From: CAYULW01 sp964445815
GTDB lineage: Bacteria; Bacteroidota; Bacteroidia; Flavobacteriales_E; Vicingaceae
NCBI GenBank assembly: GCA_964445815.1
Contig: CAYULW010000002.1
Coordinates: 62,001 to 126,000, forward strand
Length of the DNA stretch: 64,000 nucleotides
Reading direction: 5' to 3'
Shown: one piece after another, positions 32,062-40,356 of the stretch
How positions within the stretch are numbered: position 1 is the stretch's first letter
Layout: every line of letters starts with the position of its first letter
Notes under the pieces: model-generated
The model's database searches: none
What the model was told of the DNA's origin: nothing
What the model saw: the letters and a program-made list of their open reading frames with translations, nothing else
Position numbers and translations under genes: made by a program

Positions 32062-34746
32062 ATGAAAAAGTTTTTTAAAGTCCTGATCATTCTAATTGTC
32101 TTAGTACTTGCCGCCTTAATTGTCATTCCGATCATTTTTAAAGATGATATCGTTCAAGTGGTAAAAGATGAAACCAACAATGCCATCAATGCAAAGGTGG
32201 AATTTGGTGATTTCAGTTTAAGTCTCATTAAAAGCTTTCCTAATTTTTATTTCGGTATTGAAAATGTTAAAGTAATCGGAATCAATGAATTTGATGGTGT
32301 TGAACTAGCAAGCATTAAAGAAATAGACCTCACAGTGGATTTGATGTCCGTCATCAATGGAGAAGCCATAGCCGTGAAAAACATTAGCATTGTAGAGCCT
32401 AATGTACATGCAAAAGTACTGCCTGATGCGAAAGCCAATTGGGACATTGCCAAAGAATCGGAGGATGAAGTTGAAGAAGAGGAAGAAGAAACAACAGAAA
32501 CAAGTGATTTTAAAGTAGAACTAAAAAAGATAGAGATCATCAAGGCAGGTATTATCTATGAGGATGCGACTTTACCCATGCATATGCAAATTGCTGACTT
32601 GAACCTGATCTTAAGTGGAGACCTGACCCAATCGGTGACTACCATTACGGCTAAAGGAGGAGTTGCCGCCTTTGATTTGACCTTTGATGGCATCAAATAC
32701 ATGAATCAGGCAAAGATTGCTTTAGATGCTGCAATGGAGGCTGATATCGATAATTTCAAGTTTACTTTTAAAGAAAATGAGGTCAAGGTAAATGAATTGC
32801 CATTGGGTTTTGACGGTTGGGTGGCTATGCCCAATGACCCAATCGACATGGATTTTACTTTTTTTGCTAAACAAACAGACTTTAAACACATCTTGTCCAT
32901 GGTACCTGCTGCTTTTGCTCAGGATTTAGAAGGTGTAAAAACAAGTGGCTCTATTGCATTGGATGGTTATGCAAAAGGGACTTTTATTGACTCTACTTAT
33001 CCGGCTTTCGGTTTGACCATGAAAGTAGAGAATGCGAGTTTCAGTTATCCGGACTTGCCTAAGTCTGTTGAAGACATCCAAATATTAGCAGGCGTAGAAA
33101 GCAAGGACGGCGATCTGAACAATACCATCGTGGATGTGCCGAAATTTCATTTGAACTTAGCGGATAATCCTTTTGATTTTAATTTCTTTTTGGCCACACC
33201 CATGACAGACCCTTTCATCAGAGCAGGAATGAAGGGTAAAGTGGTCTTAGACAATATCAAAGATGTAGTGCCCTTAGAGAAAGGAGATGAATTGGCCGGA
33301 ACGATTACTTCTGACATTAGTCTGGAAGGGAATCTATCTACCCTTGAGAATGAAAATTATGAAGCTTTTAAAGCATTAGGTACTTTGGTTGTCGAAGGCA
33401 TGCATTTTAATTCCGATTCTTTAGACTATCCGATTGACCTAAGTAAGGCGGCGATGGAGTTCAGTCCAAAATATGTAGAACTGAGTGAATTGAATATGCA
33501 GTTGGGTAAAAGTGATCTGGCTGCGCAAGGACGATTGGAAAATTTTATCGCTTATGCTTTAAAAGACGATCAGACCCTTTACGGAACGCTAAACGTGCAA
33601 TCGAATTTACTGGACATCAATGAATTGGCAGGAATCGATCCTGAGGCGGAAACGGAAGAAGAAGTGGTTGAAGACAGTTCTGCTGTTGAAGAACCTTTGG
33701 AGGTCGTGGTTTTGCCTGAAAATATTGATTTTACAACTACCGCAAATCTTAAGAAAATGATCTTTGACAACATACAGATTGATAACATCAAAGGCGCAAT
33801 TGTGTTGAAAGATCAGAAGTTAAGTTTGGATAAAACAAGCATGGATTTATTGGGAGGAAACATGAAAATGACTGGTTATTACGAAACGGTAGATTCTACA
33901 AAACCAAGCTTCGACTTTGGTATGGACATTCAAAACTTTGACGTTCAGCAAACCATCACTACTTTCAATTCAGTCAAGCAAATGGTGCCTATAGCTGAGA
34001 AAACCACGGGTCAATATTCTACTGCCATGAGTTTAAGAGGAGACCTGAACGGACAAATGGAGCCCATTTACGAGAGCTTATTTGGCAAGGGCAAGCTGAA
34101 GACCCAAAACATCAAGGTGGAAGATTACAAACCTTTGAAGAAGATTTCCGAAGCCATCAAATACGACAAGTTGAATCCAATGGCATTAAATGATGTAGAC
34201 ATCAGTTTTGAAATTACGGATGGAAAGGTGTTTGTTGAACCGTTTACCAATAAAATAGGCAATTCAACGGTGACAATAGCAGGAAGCAATTCCTTCGATC
34301 AAACCATAGATTATGTCTTCAGCTTTGCGATACCACGAAAAGAGTTTGGCAGTGCTGCAAATGCTGCGGTTGACGGTTTATTGGCTCAGGCATCAAGTAA
34401 AGGAATAGATCTGAATGTGGCTGAAACCATAAACATAGATGTCAGATTGACGGGTCCGGCCACTGACCCTAAAGTACAAACCGACTTTAAGAAGGCCAAA
34501 AGCGATGCCACACAGGCCATAAAAGACAAAGCCAAGGAAGAATTTGACAAGAAGAAAAAAGAACTGGAAGAACAGGCTAAGAAAGAATTGGAAAAGAAAA
34601 AGAAAGAAGCAGAAGAAGAGGCCAAGCGCTTGCTAGAGGAGCAAAAGAAGAAAGCTCAGGAGGAATTGGATAAGAAGAAAGAAGAGGCCAAGAAGAAGTT
34701 GGAAGACGAGGCGAAAAAGAAATTGAAAGGCCTGTTCGGCAAATGA
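32062..34746 (+). CDS. AsmA-family envelope protein
   Basis: An 894-residue protein with one N-terminal membrane helix (about 6-28) and a long periplasmic beta-rich body of AsmA/TamB-like repeats. The opening after the helix (AKVEFGDFSLSLIKSFPNFY) is typical of Bacteroidota AsmA proteins. Family members form long hydrophobic grooves thought to move phospholipids to the outer membrane. An acidic loop (about 132-148) and a strongly charged Lys/Glu-rich helical tail (about 815-890) are notable; the tail is predicted as one long helix. The OmpA-like gene starts 43 bases downstream. Confidence 0.9.
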   Translation: MKKFFKVLIILIVLVLAALIVIPIIFKDDIVQVVKDETNNAINAKVEFGDFSLSLIKSFPNFYFGIENVKVIGINEFDGVELASIKEIDLTVDLMSVINGEAIAVKNISIVEPNVHAKVLPDAKANWDIAKESEDEVEEEEEETTETSDFKVELKKIEIIKAGIIYEDATLPMHMQIADLNLILSGDLTQSVTTITAKGGVAAFDLTFDGIKYMNQAKIALDAAMEADIDNFKFTFKENEVKVNELPLGFDGWVAMPNDPIDMDFTFFAKQTDFKHILSMVPAAFAQDLEGVKTSGSIALDGYAKGTFIDSTYPAFGLTMKVENASFSYPDLPKSVEDIQILAGVESKDGDLNNTIVDVPKFHLNLADNPFDFNFFLATPMTDPFIRAGMKGKVVLDNIKDVVPLEKGDELAGTITSDISLEGNLSTLENENYEAFKALGTLVVEGMHFNSDSLDYPIDLSKAAMEFSPKYVELSELNMQLGKSDLAAQGRLENFIAYALKDDQTLYGTLNVQSNLLDINELAGIDPEAETEEEVVEDSSAVEEPLEVVVLPENIDFTTTANLKKMIFDNIQIDNIKGAIVLKDQKLSLDKTSMDLLGGNMKMTGYYETVDSTKPSFDFGMDIQNFDVQQTITTFNSVKQMVPIAEKTTGQYSTAMSLRGDLNGQMEPIYESLFGKGKLKTQNIKVEDYKPLKKISEAIKYDKLNPMALNDVDISFEITDGKVFVEPFTNKIGNSTVTIAGSNSFDQTIDYVFSFAIPRKEFGSAANAAVDGLLAQASSKGIDLNVAETINIDVRLTGPATDPKVQTDFKKAKSDATQAIKDKAKEEFDKKKKELEEQAKKELEKKKKEAEEEAKRLLEEQKKKAQEELDKKKEEAKKKLEDEAKKKLKGLFGK

Positions 34747-34789
34747 TTCCTTTTTGTTTTATTTGTTGTTTCTAAAGGAGAAAAAGGCG

Positions 34790-36784
34790 TTGAGCAAAAA
34801 GACCATATTTCAATTAAAAGGTAGTGCAGTACTGGCACTACTTTTTGCTTTTCAACTGTCTGTAGCGCAAGAGGATTGGGGCTGTGATAAAGCCAATAAA
34901 AAAGCACAGAAGGAATACGATAAAGCCCATCAATTGCATTTCAGGGGACAGGCTTCTTATCAGTATCTGATCAATGCCGTGAAAGAAGATCCCGGTTTTG
35001 CGGCTGCATATTCCGTTTTGGCTTATTTGAACAGTAAAAAAGATCAAACGAAGCCGGAGTTTTACAAGCGCACCATAAAGTATTACGAGCAAACACGGGA
35101 AGCTTGCGCGGCTTATCGAAATTATGAAGCCAGCTTTTTCTTGGCAAAAGCTTACTATCAGGACAAGAATTACACTCAGGCGAATGCCATGTTAAACGAA
35201 TACCTGGCCAATGCTGATCCCAAGAAAAAACCCAATGACCTTGAGGCGGCCAATGATCTGAAAGCACAAATTGAGGAGTACGAAAAGTTGTTTGCCAAGA
35301 AGGTGCCTTTCGATCCCAAGAAGGTAGAAGGCGCTTCCACAGAGTTTGATGAATACTTGCCCATGTTGTCACCGGATAATCAATTCTTGTTCTTTACACG
35401 CAAGGCGGAGATCGATACCAAGTCCATTTATGGAAAACAGGAGAGGGAGCTGTTTATACAAAGCAGAAGGCAATACAATGGCAAGTATTCTGCCGGCATT
35501 CCCATGCCTGAGCCTTTTAATCAAGGTGCTTACCAGGGCGGTTCAAGCATTTCCATTGACAACAAGATGCTGTTCATTACTATCGTGAATCAAACCATGA
35601 CCAGAAGCGGCCGTGGCTATTCCAATGGCGATATTTTTTATGCGGAGTTTGAAAACGGCAAATGGGGAGAATTGAAGAGCATTGGCAGTAACATTAACGG
35701 ACAGTTTACCTGGGAAGGACAACCGAGCATTTCGGCTGATAAAAAGACCCTTTATTTTGCCAGTGCAAGGGGAGAGGACAATTACGGCGGCATGGACTTG
35801 TACAAATCAGAGCGTCAGGCTGACGGTTCATGGGGAAACCCTGAAAATTTAGGGCCGACGATCAATACTTCGGGCAACGAAAAATCGCCCTTTATGCACT
35901 CCGACTCTTACACCCTTTACTTTTCTTCAGACGGGCATCCGGGCTTTGGAGGTTTAGATGTCTTCTTTTCACGCACTAATGAATTTGACAAATTCGACAA
36001 ACCGGTGAACCTCGGGGCACCGATCAATACCGAAGAAGATGAGCATGGTTTTATGGTGAGCACAGATGGTCACTACGGTTACTTCTCTTCAGATATGGGA
36101 CAAAAGGGTTTGGACATTTATTATTTTGATCTACCAGAGGAGTATCGCCCCAAAGATGTGGTGTTTGTAAAGGGCAGCATTTCCAGTAAAGACCCCGATG
36201 CAGCCAAGGGCATGAGTATAGAATTGAAAAATACGGCGACTGATGAAAGCATAGAAGGAGTTGTCGATGAAGAGAACGGAGAATACGTGGCCGTAATTTC
36301 AGCTTCAGAAGGACAGGACGTGATGATGATGGCCAAGAAAAACGGCTATGCCTTTACCAGCCAATACATCAATTCCGGAAAAGATGTAGTGGGTAAACCC
36401 ATGCGCACCGCACCCATGAGTTTTAATCCCATAGAAGTGGGAGAGACCTACGAGATCAACAACATCAATTTCGACACCGACTCTTATGCTTTGAATGATC
36501 AGGTGGTCAATATACTCAATGAGTTCATTGAGTTTTTAAAAGAGAATCCTTCCATTCAAATTGCCATTAACGGGCATACGGATAATGTAGGCGATCCCCA
36601 ATCCAATCTGGAGCTGTCGACCAATCGTGCGAAGGCGGTGAACGATTATTTGATCATAGAAGACATCGATCCCGCTAGAATCACCTATAAAGGTTATGGA
36701 GAGAGCAGTCCGATTGCTTCCAATTCAACAGCCGAAGGCCGGGCGAAGAACAGAAGAACCGAATTTGTGATCCTTTCAAAATAG
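34790..36784 (+). CDS. OmpA-family outer membrane protein with TPR and PD40 repeats
   Basis: I place the start at TTG 34790 because AAAGGAG lies about 10 bases upstream and the product then opens with a signal peptide ending VAQ. The 664-residue protein has an N-terminal TPR region (about 35-160), a WD40-like PD40 beta-propeller (about 180-455), a carboxypeptidase-regulatory-like strand domain, and a C-terminal OmpA peptidoglycan-binding domain (NINFDTDSYAL ... GHTDNVGDPQSN ... NRAKAVNDYL ... NRRTEF). It should tie the outer membrane to peptidoglycan. The domain order matches gliding/T9SS-associated proteins such as PorE-like members, but that role is unproven here. Confidence 0.9.
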   Translation: MSKKTIFQLKGSAVLALLFAFQLSVAQEDWGCDKANKKAQKEYDKAHQLHFRGQASYQYLINAVKEDPGFAAAYSVLAYLNSKKDQTKPEFYKRTIKYYEQTREACAAYRNYEASFFLAKAYYQDKNYTQANAMLNEYLANADPKKKPNDLEAANDLKAQIEEYEKLFAKKVPFDPKKVEGASTEFDEYLPMLSPDNQFLFFTRKAEIDTKSIYGKQERELFIQSRRQYNGKYSAGIPMPEPFNQGAYQGGSSISIDNKMLFITIVNQTMTRSGRGYSNGDIFYAEFENGKWGELKSIGSNINGQFTWEGQPSISADKKTLYFASARGEDNYGGMDLYKSERQADGSWGNPENLGPTINTSGNEKSPFMHSDSYTLYFSSDGHPGFGGLDVFFSRTNEFDKFDKPVNLGAPINTEEDEHGFMVSTDGHYGYFSSDMGQKGLDIYYFDLPEEYRPKDVVFVKGSISSKDPDAAKGMSIELKNTATDESIEGVVDEENGEYVAVISASEGQDVMMMAKKNGYAFTSQYINSGKDVVGKPMRTAPMSFNPIEVGETYEINNINFDTDSYALNDQVVNILNEFIEFLKENPSIQIAINGHTDNVGDPQSNLELSTNRAKAVNDYLIIEDIDPARITYKGYGESSPIASNSTAEGRAKNRRTEFVILSK

Positions 36785-36795
36785 AGGGAAATGCA

Positions 36796-36803
36796 TACCT
36801 TTG
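36796..36803 (+). promoter_or_regulatory. -7 box of the DUF4920 gene
   Basis: TACCTTTG matches TAnnTTTG exactly, 18 bases before the ATG at 36822. A TTTC at 36774-36777 lies 18 bases upstream as a weak -33 candidate. Confidence 0.5.
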
Positions 36804-36821
36804 CAAAAATTTAAAATCACG

Positions 36822-37364
36822 ATGAAAAAGACTTATTTAATACTACTTGCAGCAAGTTTCGCTTTTGCTTGCGGTGAAGCTCCCGACAAAGCAGCTGAAG
36901 AGCAAACAGAGCAAGAAATGACCGAAGAGCAGAACATGCCTGCCGATAATGAAGAAATGGCCACAGCAGAGGATTCAACGCATTTTGGAAAAATGATTGA
37001 TGAAGACGGTGCGGTATATATCGATGAGTTTACGGCCATGATGGACGGTAAAGACTCTATGGAGGTGAAAATCAGAGCCATTGCACAAGACGTATGTCAA
37101 AAGAAAGGCTGTTGGATGAAGGTAGAATTGGCGGATGGCGAAACCATGCGCATCAAGTTTAAAGATTACGGTTTCTTTGTGCCCAAAGACATTTCAGGCA
37201 AAGAGGTGGTCTTTTCAGGCAAGGCTTTTGTAGAAACCACTTCAGTAGAAGACTTAAAGCATTACGCTGAAGATGGCGGTGCGACGGCAGAAGAAATTGA
37301 AGCCATCACAGAACCGGAAACCAAGATTTCCTTTTTGGCCGATGGTGTGATGATCAAAAGCTAA
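36822..37364 (+). CDS. DUF4920 lipoprotein
   Basis: The 180-residue product has a lipoprotein signal (LLAASFAFAC, Cys16) and a very acidic Glu/Thr-rich linker (about 20-50). The DUF4920 domain follows (about 60-180), with its two conserved cysteines in AQDVCQKKGCWMKV and the GKEVVFSGKA strand. The domain resembles small OB-fold-like periplasmic proteins. The Cys pair suggests a metal or redox role, which is not shown. It has its own promoter box and a strong terminator follows. Confidence 0.88.
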   Translation: MKKTYLILLAASFAFACGEAPDKAAEEQTEQEMTEEQNMPADNEEMATAEDSTHFGKMIDEDGAVYIDEFTAMMDGKDSMEVKIRAIAQDVCQKKGCWMKVELADGETMRIKFKDYGFFVPKDISGKEVVFSGKAFVETTSVEDLKHYAEDGGATAEEIEAITEPETKISFLADGVMIKS

Positions 37365-37384
37365 AAAAAGTAAAAAGACAATTT

Positions 37385-37414
37385 AAAAAGGCTCCGCATT
37401 GCGGGGCCTTTTTT
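37385..37414 (+). terminator. intrinsic terminator after the DUF4920 gene
   Basis: AAAAAGGC, CCGC, a 3-base loop, GCGG and GGCCTTTTTT form a GC-rich stem with a flanking A-run and T-run. Because the A and T tracts pair, it may work in both directions. Confidence 0.8.
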
Positions 37415-37459
37415 GTTCATTCCGGAAGCGTCATAATGCTTAGTTTTAATGGAGCAAAT

Positions 37460-38209
37460 ATGAATTACACTTATCAAAAAGTCATCCCCCAACTGAGCGA
37501 GTACATGTGTACCGTCGTTGTATTTGACGATCCATCGGATGAAAAATCAGACTTGCCCTTATTTACCGGGGGGATGTCTGCATTGCTACTGACCAAACAC
37601 CTTCAAATTCACCTTTTGGGCCCTTCCTTTCCTTTTGAAGATTGCAGTTCTAATCATGATCCGGCATCCATTCTTTTTTTGTTTAAACCCTTTGTCTTGG
37701 GCACGGCATTTGGCTTGGCTGCTAAGGAGTTGAAAGAAAAACCCATTGAATTGAGCGTTTGGAACCCACAAAAAGCAAAAGCAATTCAATTGCAGCTTTC
37801 TCAAGCTGAATCACTAAAGCAAAAGGTGGAACTCCTGTCGCGTTTCATTCTCCAACAAATTGAAAACCAAGCCAGAGATTGCCGGGCCATCTTGCATGCA
37901 ACAGATGCACTAATGGTCAATCCTCAGGTGGATACGCTCTCTCAACTCCCGCTTGATTTGAGCATGAGCGAAAGGACTTTTCAACGCCTCTTTAAAAAAT
38001 ATGTGGGCATTACGGCTACCGAATACCGGAGGATTTGCCAACATGATATGGCCTTTTCCCAGCTCAAAGACGGTCATTTCAGTTCCTTGGCAGACATTGC
38101 CTATGCCAATGGCTATTTTGATCAAAGTCATTATAACCGCTCCTTTAAAACCTTTACCAATACTACCCCGAAAGACTATCTTCAGGAAGGATTGAAAAAA
38201 AGCCAATGA
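37460..38209 (+). CDS. AraC-family transcriptional regulator
   Basis: I chose ATG 37460 (GGAG about 8 bases upstream) over an in-frame ATG 24 bases earlier, giving 249 residues. The N-terminal half (1-150) resembles the DUF6597-type sensor found in Bacteroidota AraC proteins. The C-terminal half has two helix-turn-helix motifs, LDLSMSERTFQRLFKKYVGI and SLADIAYANGYFDQSHYNRSFKTF, followed by TTPKDYLQE. It probably senses a small molecule and controls the adjacent VOC gene 68 bases downstream. Confidence 0.9.
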   Translation: MNYTYQKVIPQLSEYMCTVVVFDDPSDEKSDLPLFTGGMSALLLTKHLQIHLLGPSFPFEDCSSNHDPASILFLFKPFVLGTAFGLAAKELKEKPIELSVWNPQKAKAIQLQLSQAESLKQKVELLSRFILQQIENQARDCRAILHATDALMVNPQVDTLSQLPLDLSMSERTFQRLFKKYVGITATEYRRICQHDMAFSQLKDGHFSSLADIAYANGYFDQSHYNRSFKTFTNTTPKDYLQEGLKKSQ

Positions 38210-38249
38210 TTTTGTCGTTTTTGTACAAGGCCTTTTTAGGATGAAGCAA

Positions 38250-38257
38250 TAAGTTTG
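38250..38257 (+). promoter_or_regulatory. candidate -7 box of the VOC gene
   Basis: TAAGTTTG matches TAnnTTTG exactly, 19 bases before the ATG at 38277. The nearest TTTG upstream (38220-38223) is 26 bases away, a long spacing that would suit an activator-dependent promoter. Confidence 0.45.
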
Positions 38258-38276
38258 CATCAGAAACACAAAAAAA

Positions 38277-39125
38277 ATGAAAGAACGCATAACGCCTTGT
38301 CTTTGGTTTGACCAACAGACAGAAGAAGCAGGAGCCTTTTATACAAAGCACTTAACAAATACTAAAATTGTTGCACAATCGCCAGTTGTGACTGAAATAG
38401 AAGTGGCCGGACAAGGCATGACCTTACTGAATGGCGGCCCGATATATCAAGCCAATGCCTCCATTTCTTTCTTTTATGTATGTGATACGGAAGAAGAGAT
38501 CGAGCGTTTATGCACTGTATTTTCTGAAGAAGGCTCTATGTTAATGCCTTTAGATCGCTACGAATGGGCGGAAAAATACGCTTGGCTAAATGACCGTTTC
38601 GGCATTTCATGGCAGTTTTGGTTGGGAGACCTAAAAGAGGTAGGGCAAAGGCTGACACCCTCCTTATTGTTTACAGGAAAACAATACGGACGTGCCGAAG
38701 AAGCCATTGAACATTATTCTTCCATTTTCAAAAAGCCCAAACAGGACGGCATTCTTCGTTATGGAAATGATGAAGCACCGGAACAAGCCGGTAAAGTGAA
38801 ACACGCGGAAATTTGGCTAAACGGGCAAAAATTCATGTTGACAGACAGTATGCAATCGCCAGATTTGACCTTTAGCGAAGGAGTGTCTTTGACCATTCAT
38901 TGCGAAACCCAAGACGAGATCGATTATTATTGGGAAAAGCTGACTGAGAATGGAGAAGAAAGCATGTGCGGTTGGCTCAAAGACAAGTTTGGTGTGTCAT
39001 GGCAAGTCATACCGAACGTACTCAGTCAAATCATGGGCGATCCGGAGAAAGCCGGAAAAGCTGCTCAGGCATTCAGAGAAATGCGAAAGTTCGACATTGA
39101 GAAATTGGTTCAGGCCTCCATTTAA
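38277..39125 (+). CDS. VOC superfamily protein, tandem PhnB-like domains
   Basis: A 282-residue protein with two glyoxalase/PhnB-like domains. Both begin in the family style (TPCLWFDQQTEEAGAFYTKH and TPSLLFTGKQYGRAEEAIEH) and end in the FGxSWQ motif (FGISWQFWL about 106, FGVSWQVIP about 235). Members are often described as 3-demethylubiquinone methyltransferase-like but are mostly uncharacterised small-molecule binders or lyases. The AraC gene upstream probably regulates it. A terminator follows. Confidence 0.9.
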   Translation: MKERITPCLWFDQQTEEAGAFYTKHLTNTKIVAQSPVVTEIEVAGQGMTLLNGGPIYQANASISFFYVCDTEEEIERLCTVFSEEGSMLMPLDRYEWAEKYAWLNDRFGISWQFWLGDLKEVGQRLTPSLLFTGKQYGRAEEAIEHYSSIFKKPKQDGILRYGNDEAPEQAGKVKHAEIWLNGQKFMLTDSMQSPDLTFSEGVSLTIHCETQDEIDYYWEKLTENGEESMCGWLKDKFGVSWQVIPNVLSQIMGDPEKAGKAAQAFREMRKFDIEKLVQASI

Positions 39126-39141
39126 TAAAGGGATGGAATAG

Positions 39142-39171
39142 GAAAAGGCTCCGCACAGCGGGGCTTTTTTT
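39142..39171 (+). terminator. intrinsic terminator after the VOC gene
   Basis: AAAAGGCTCCGC, loop ACA, GCGGGGCTTTTTTT. It shares the stem core GGCTCCGCA...GCGGGGC with the terminator at 37385-37414, so the AraC/VOC pair is bracketed by two near-copies. Confidence 0.8.
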
Positions 39172-39287
39172 GTTTTAAGCTTTTTGATTAGATTAGCAAG
39201 GGATTTCTTAATGAACAAAAATATACACCTACAGGTATTCTAATTCAATTAATTTATACGGACATTACTTGTAATTTGAAATAGACA

Positions 39288-40274
39288 ATGTACTACTACT
39301 ATTATCAACCAGACTTTGACAGAATAGAACTTCATTACTTCTTAGATGGTGGTTCACATAGTATGAATGCATTAGTTCGGAATAATATAGAAAAGGAGCT
39401 TATACAGCTTATTGAAAGGATTGCAGAAGAACTCGAAATTGACTTCGAACTTGAATCTTTTGCTTTTGAAGAGGGTGGATTAAGAGAGTTTTTCAAACTT
39501 GCTGCTAAAAAAGGAAAAAAGAATAAGTTTCTAGGTGGAATTGTTGCGGGGGTTATTATCTCTGTTCTAGCACATTATGCAACGAAAGATTTTGAAAAGG
39601 AAGCACTTGAGAAAGAAAAAATTCGACTAGAAATAGAAAAACTAAAACATGACCTAGAGGGAGTAGAGGAAGATAAGCCAAACGAAAGACTTGTTAAGAC
39701 AGCAGTTGCAATTTTCAATTTTGATATCAAAGTTGTTAAGTATCGTTCAAATTTTTATAACAAGCTTGCACAATACTCTAAGGTCAATAAAATAGAGACG
39801 ACCGCTTTTAAAGACAAAAATGAAAAAGGAGTTGTTTCTGTGGTCAATAAAGCTGACTTTGATAAATTTATATTACAATCTGATGATCTCACACCTGAAT
39901 TTGATGAAGAAGCCGTAATTGAGATAATTTCCCCGGTACTAAAAATGGGAAAATATAAATGGCGTGGAATCTATTTGAAAACCAATGAGTCAATTTCTTT
40001 TTATATGAAAGATCATGAATTTAAACAACATGTGGTTGCTGATGCGATACCATTTCAAAATGGCAGTAAAATTATGTGTGAGTTAGAGATTGAGAGAAGA
40101 ATAAATGAAATTGGCGAAATTGAAAAACACGCTTATTCTGTCATTTTAGTAAGTGAAGTCTTCAATTCTGATCAAAAAATCGAAACGGAACATGCAAAGA
40201 GAATTAAAAGAGAAAGAGATGAATTAAGTAATCAAACTCAATTTGATTTTGATTACCCAGATGACTTGGAATAG
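39288..40274 (+). CDS. unknown membrane-anchored protein paired with a Shedu-like nuclease
   Basis: A 328-residue protein I cannot name. Residues 1-75 form an alpha/beta domain starting MYYYYYQPDFDRIELHYFLD with GGSHSMNALVRNNIEKE and EEGGLREFF. One membrane helix follows (81-98, FLGGIVAGVIISVLAHYA), then a charged coiled coil (101-127) and a C-terminal beta-rich domain (about 195-305, with KWRGIYLKTNESISFYMKD and CELEIERRINE). The layout (sensor-like domain, one helix, soluble domain) suits a membrane-tethered sensor or effector. The gene is visibly AT-rich, has no Shine-Dalgarno site, and lies 72 bases before a DUF4263 nuclease gene on the same strand. A defence role is inference. Confidence 0.75.
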   Translation: MYYYYYQPDFDRIELHYFLDGGSHSMNALVRNNIEKELIQLIERIAEELEIDFELESFAFEEGGLREFFKLAAKKGKKNKFLGGIVAGVIISVLAHYATKDFEKEALEKEKIRLEIEKLKHDLEGVEEDKPNERLVKTAVAIFNFDIKVVKYRSNFYNKLAQYSKVNKIETTAFKDKNEKGVVSVVNKADFDKFILQSDDLTPEFDEEAVIEIISPVLKMGKYKWRGIYLKTNESISFYMKDHEFKQHVVADAIPFQNGSKIMCELEIERRINEIGEIEKHAYSVILVSEVFNSDQKIETEHAKRIKRERDELSNQTQFDFDYPDDLE

Positions 40275-40278
40275 AAAA

Positions 40279-40356
40279 ATGTACTACTATATTTTACCTA
40301 AAAACGTAATAGGGACTGGTTTTCCTCTATTTGATAAAAGCTTAAAGTGGATTTAG
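40279..40356 (+). CDS. possible 25-residue coupling peptide before the Shedu-like gene
   Basis: ATG to TAG encodes MYYYILPKNVIGTGFPLFDK then SLKWI. It fills the gap between the two genes of the pair and its stop overlaps the GTG start of the nuclease gene by 10 bases in another frame. It starts MYYY like the upstream gene. It could be a real short protein, a translational coupling device, or the original N-terminus of the nuclease separated by a frameshift. Weak evidence. Confidence 0.3.
   Translation: MYYYILPKNVIGTGFPLFDKSLKWI

Noticed and set aside
34500..34740. Tandem repeat in the AsmA gene 3' end
   Set aside because: The AAG/GAA-rich sequence is low-complexity DNA encoding a charged helix, not a true unit repeat; similar tails occur in related AsmA proteins.
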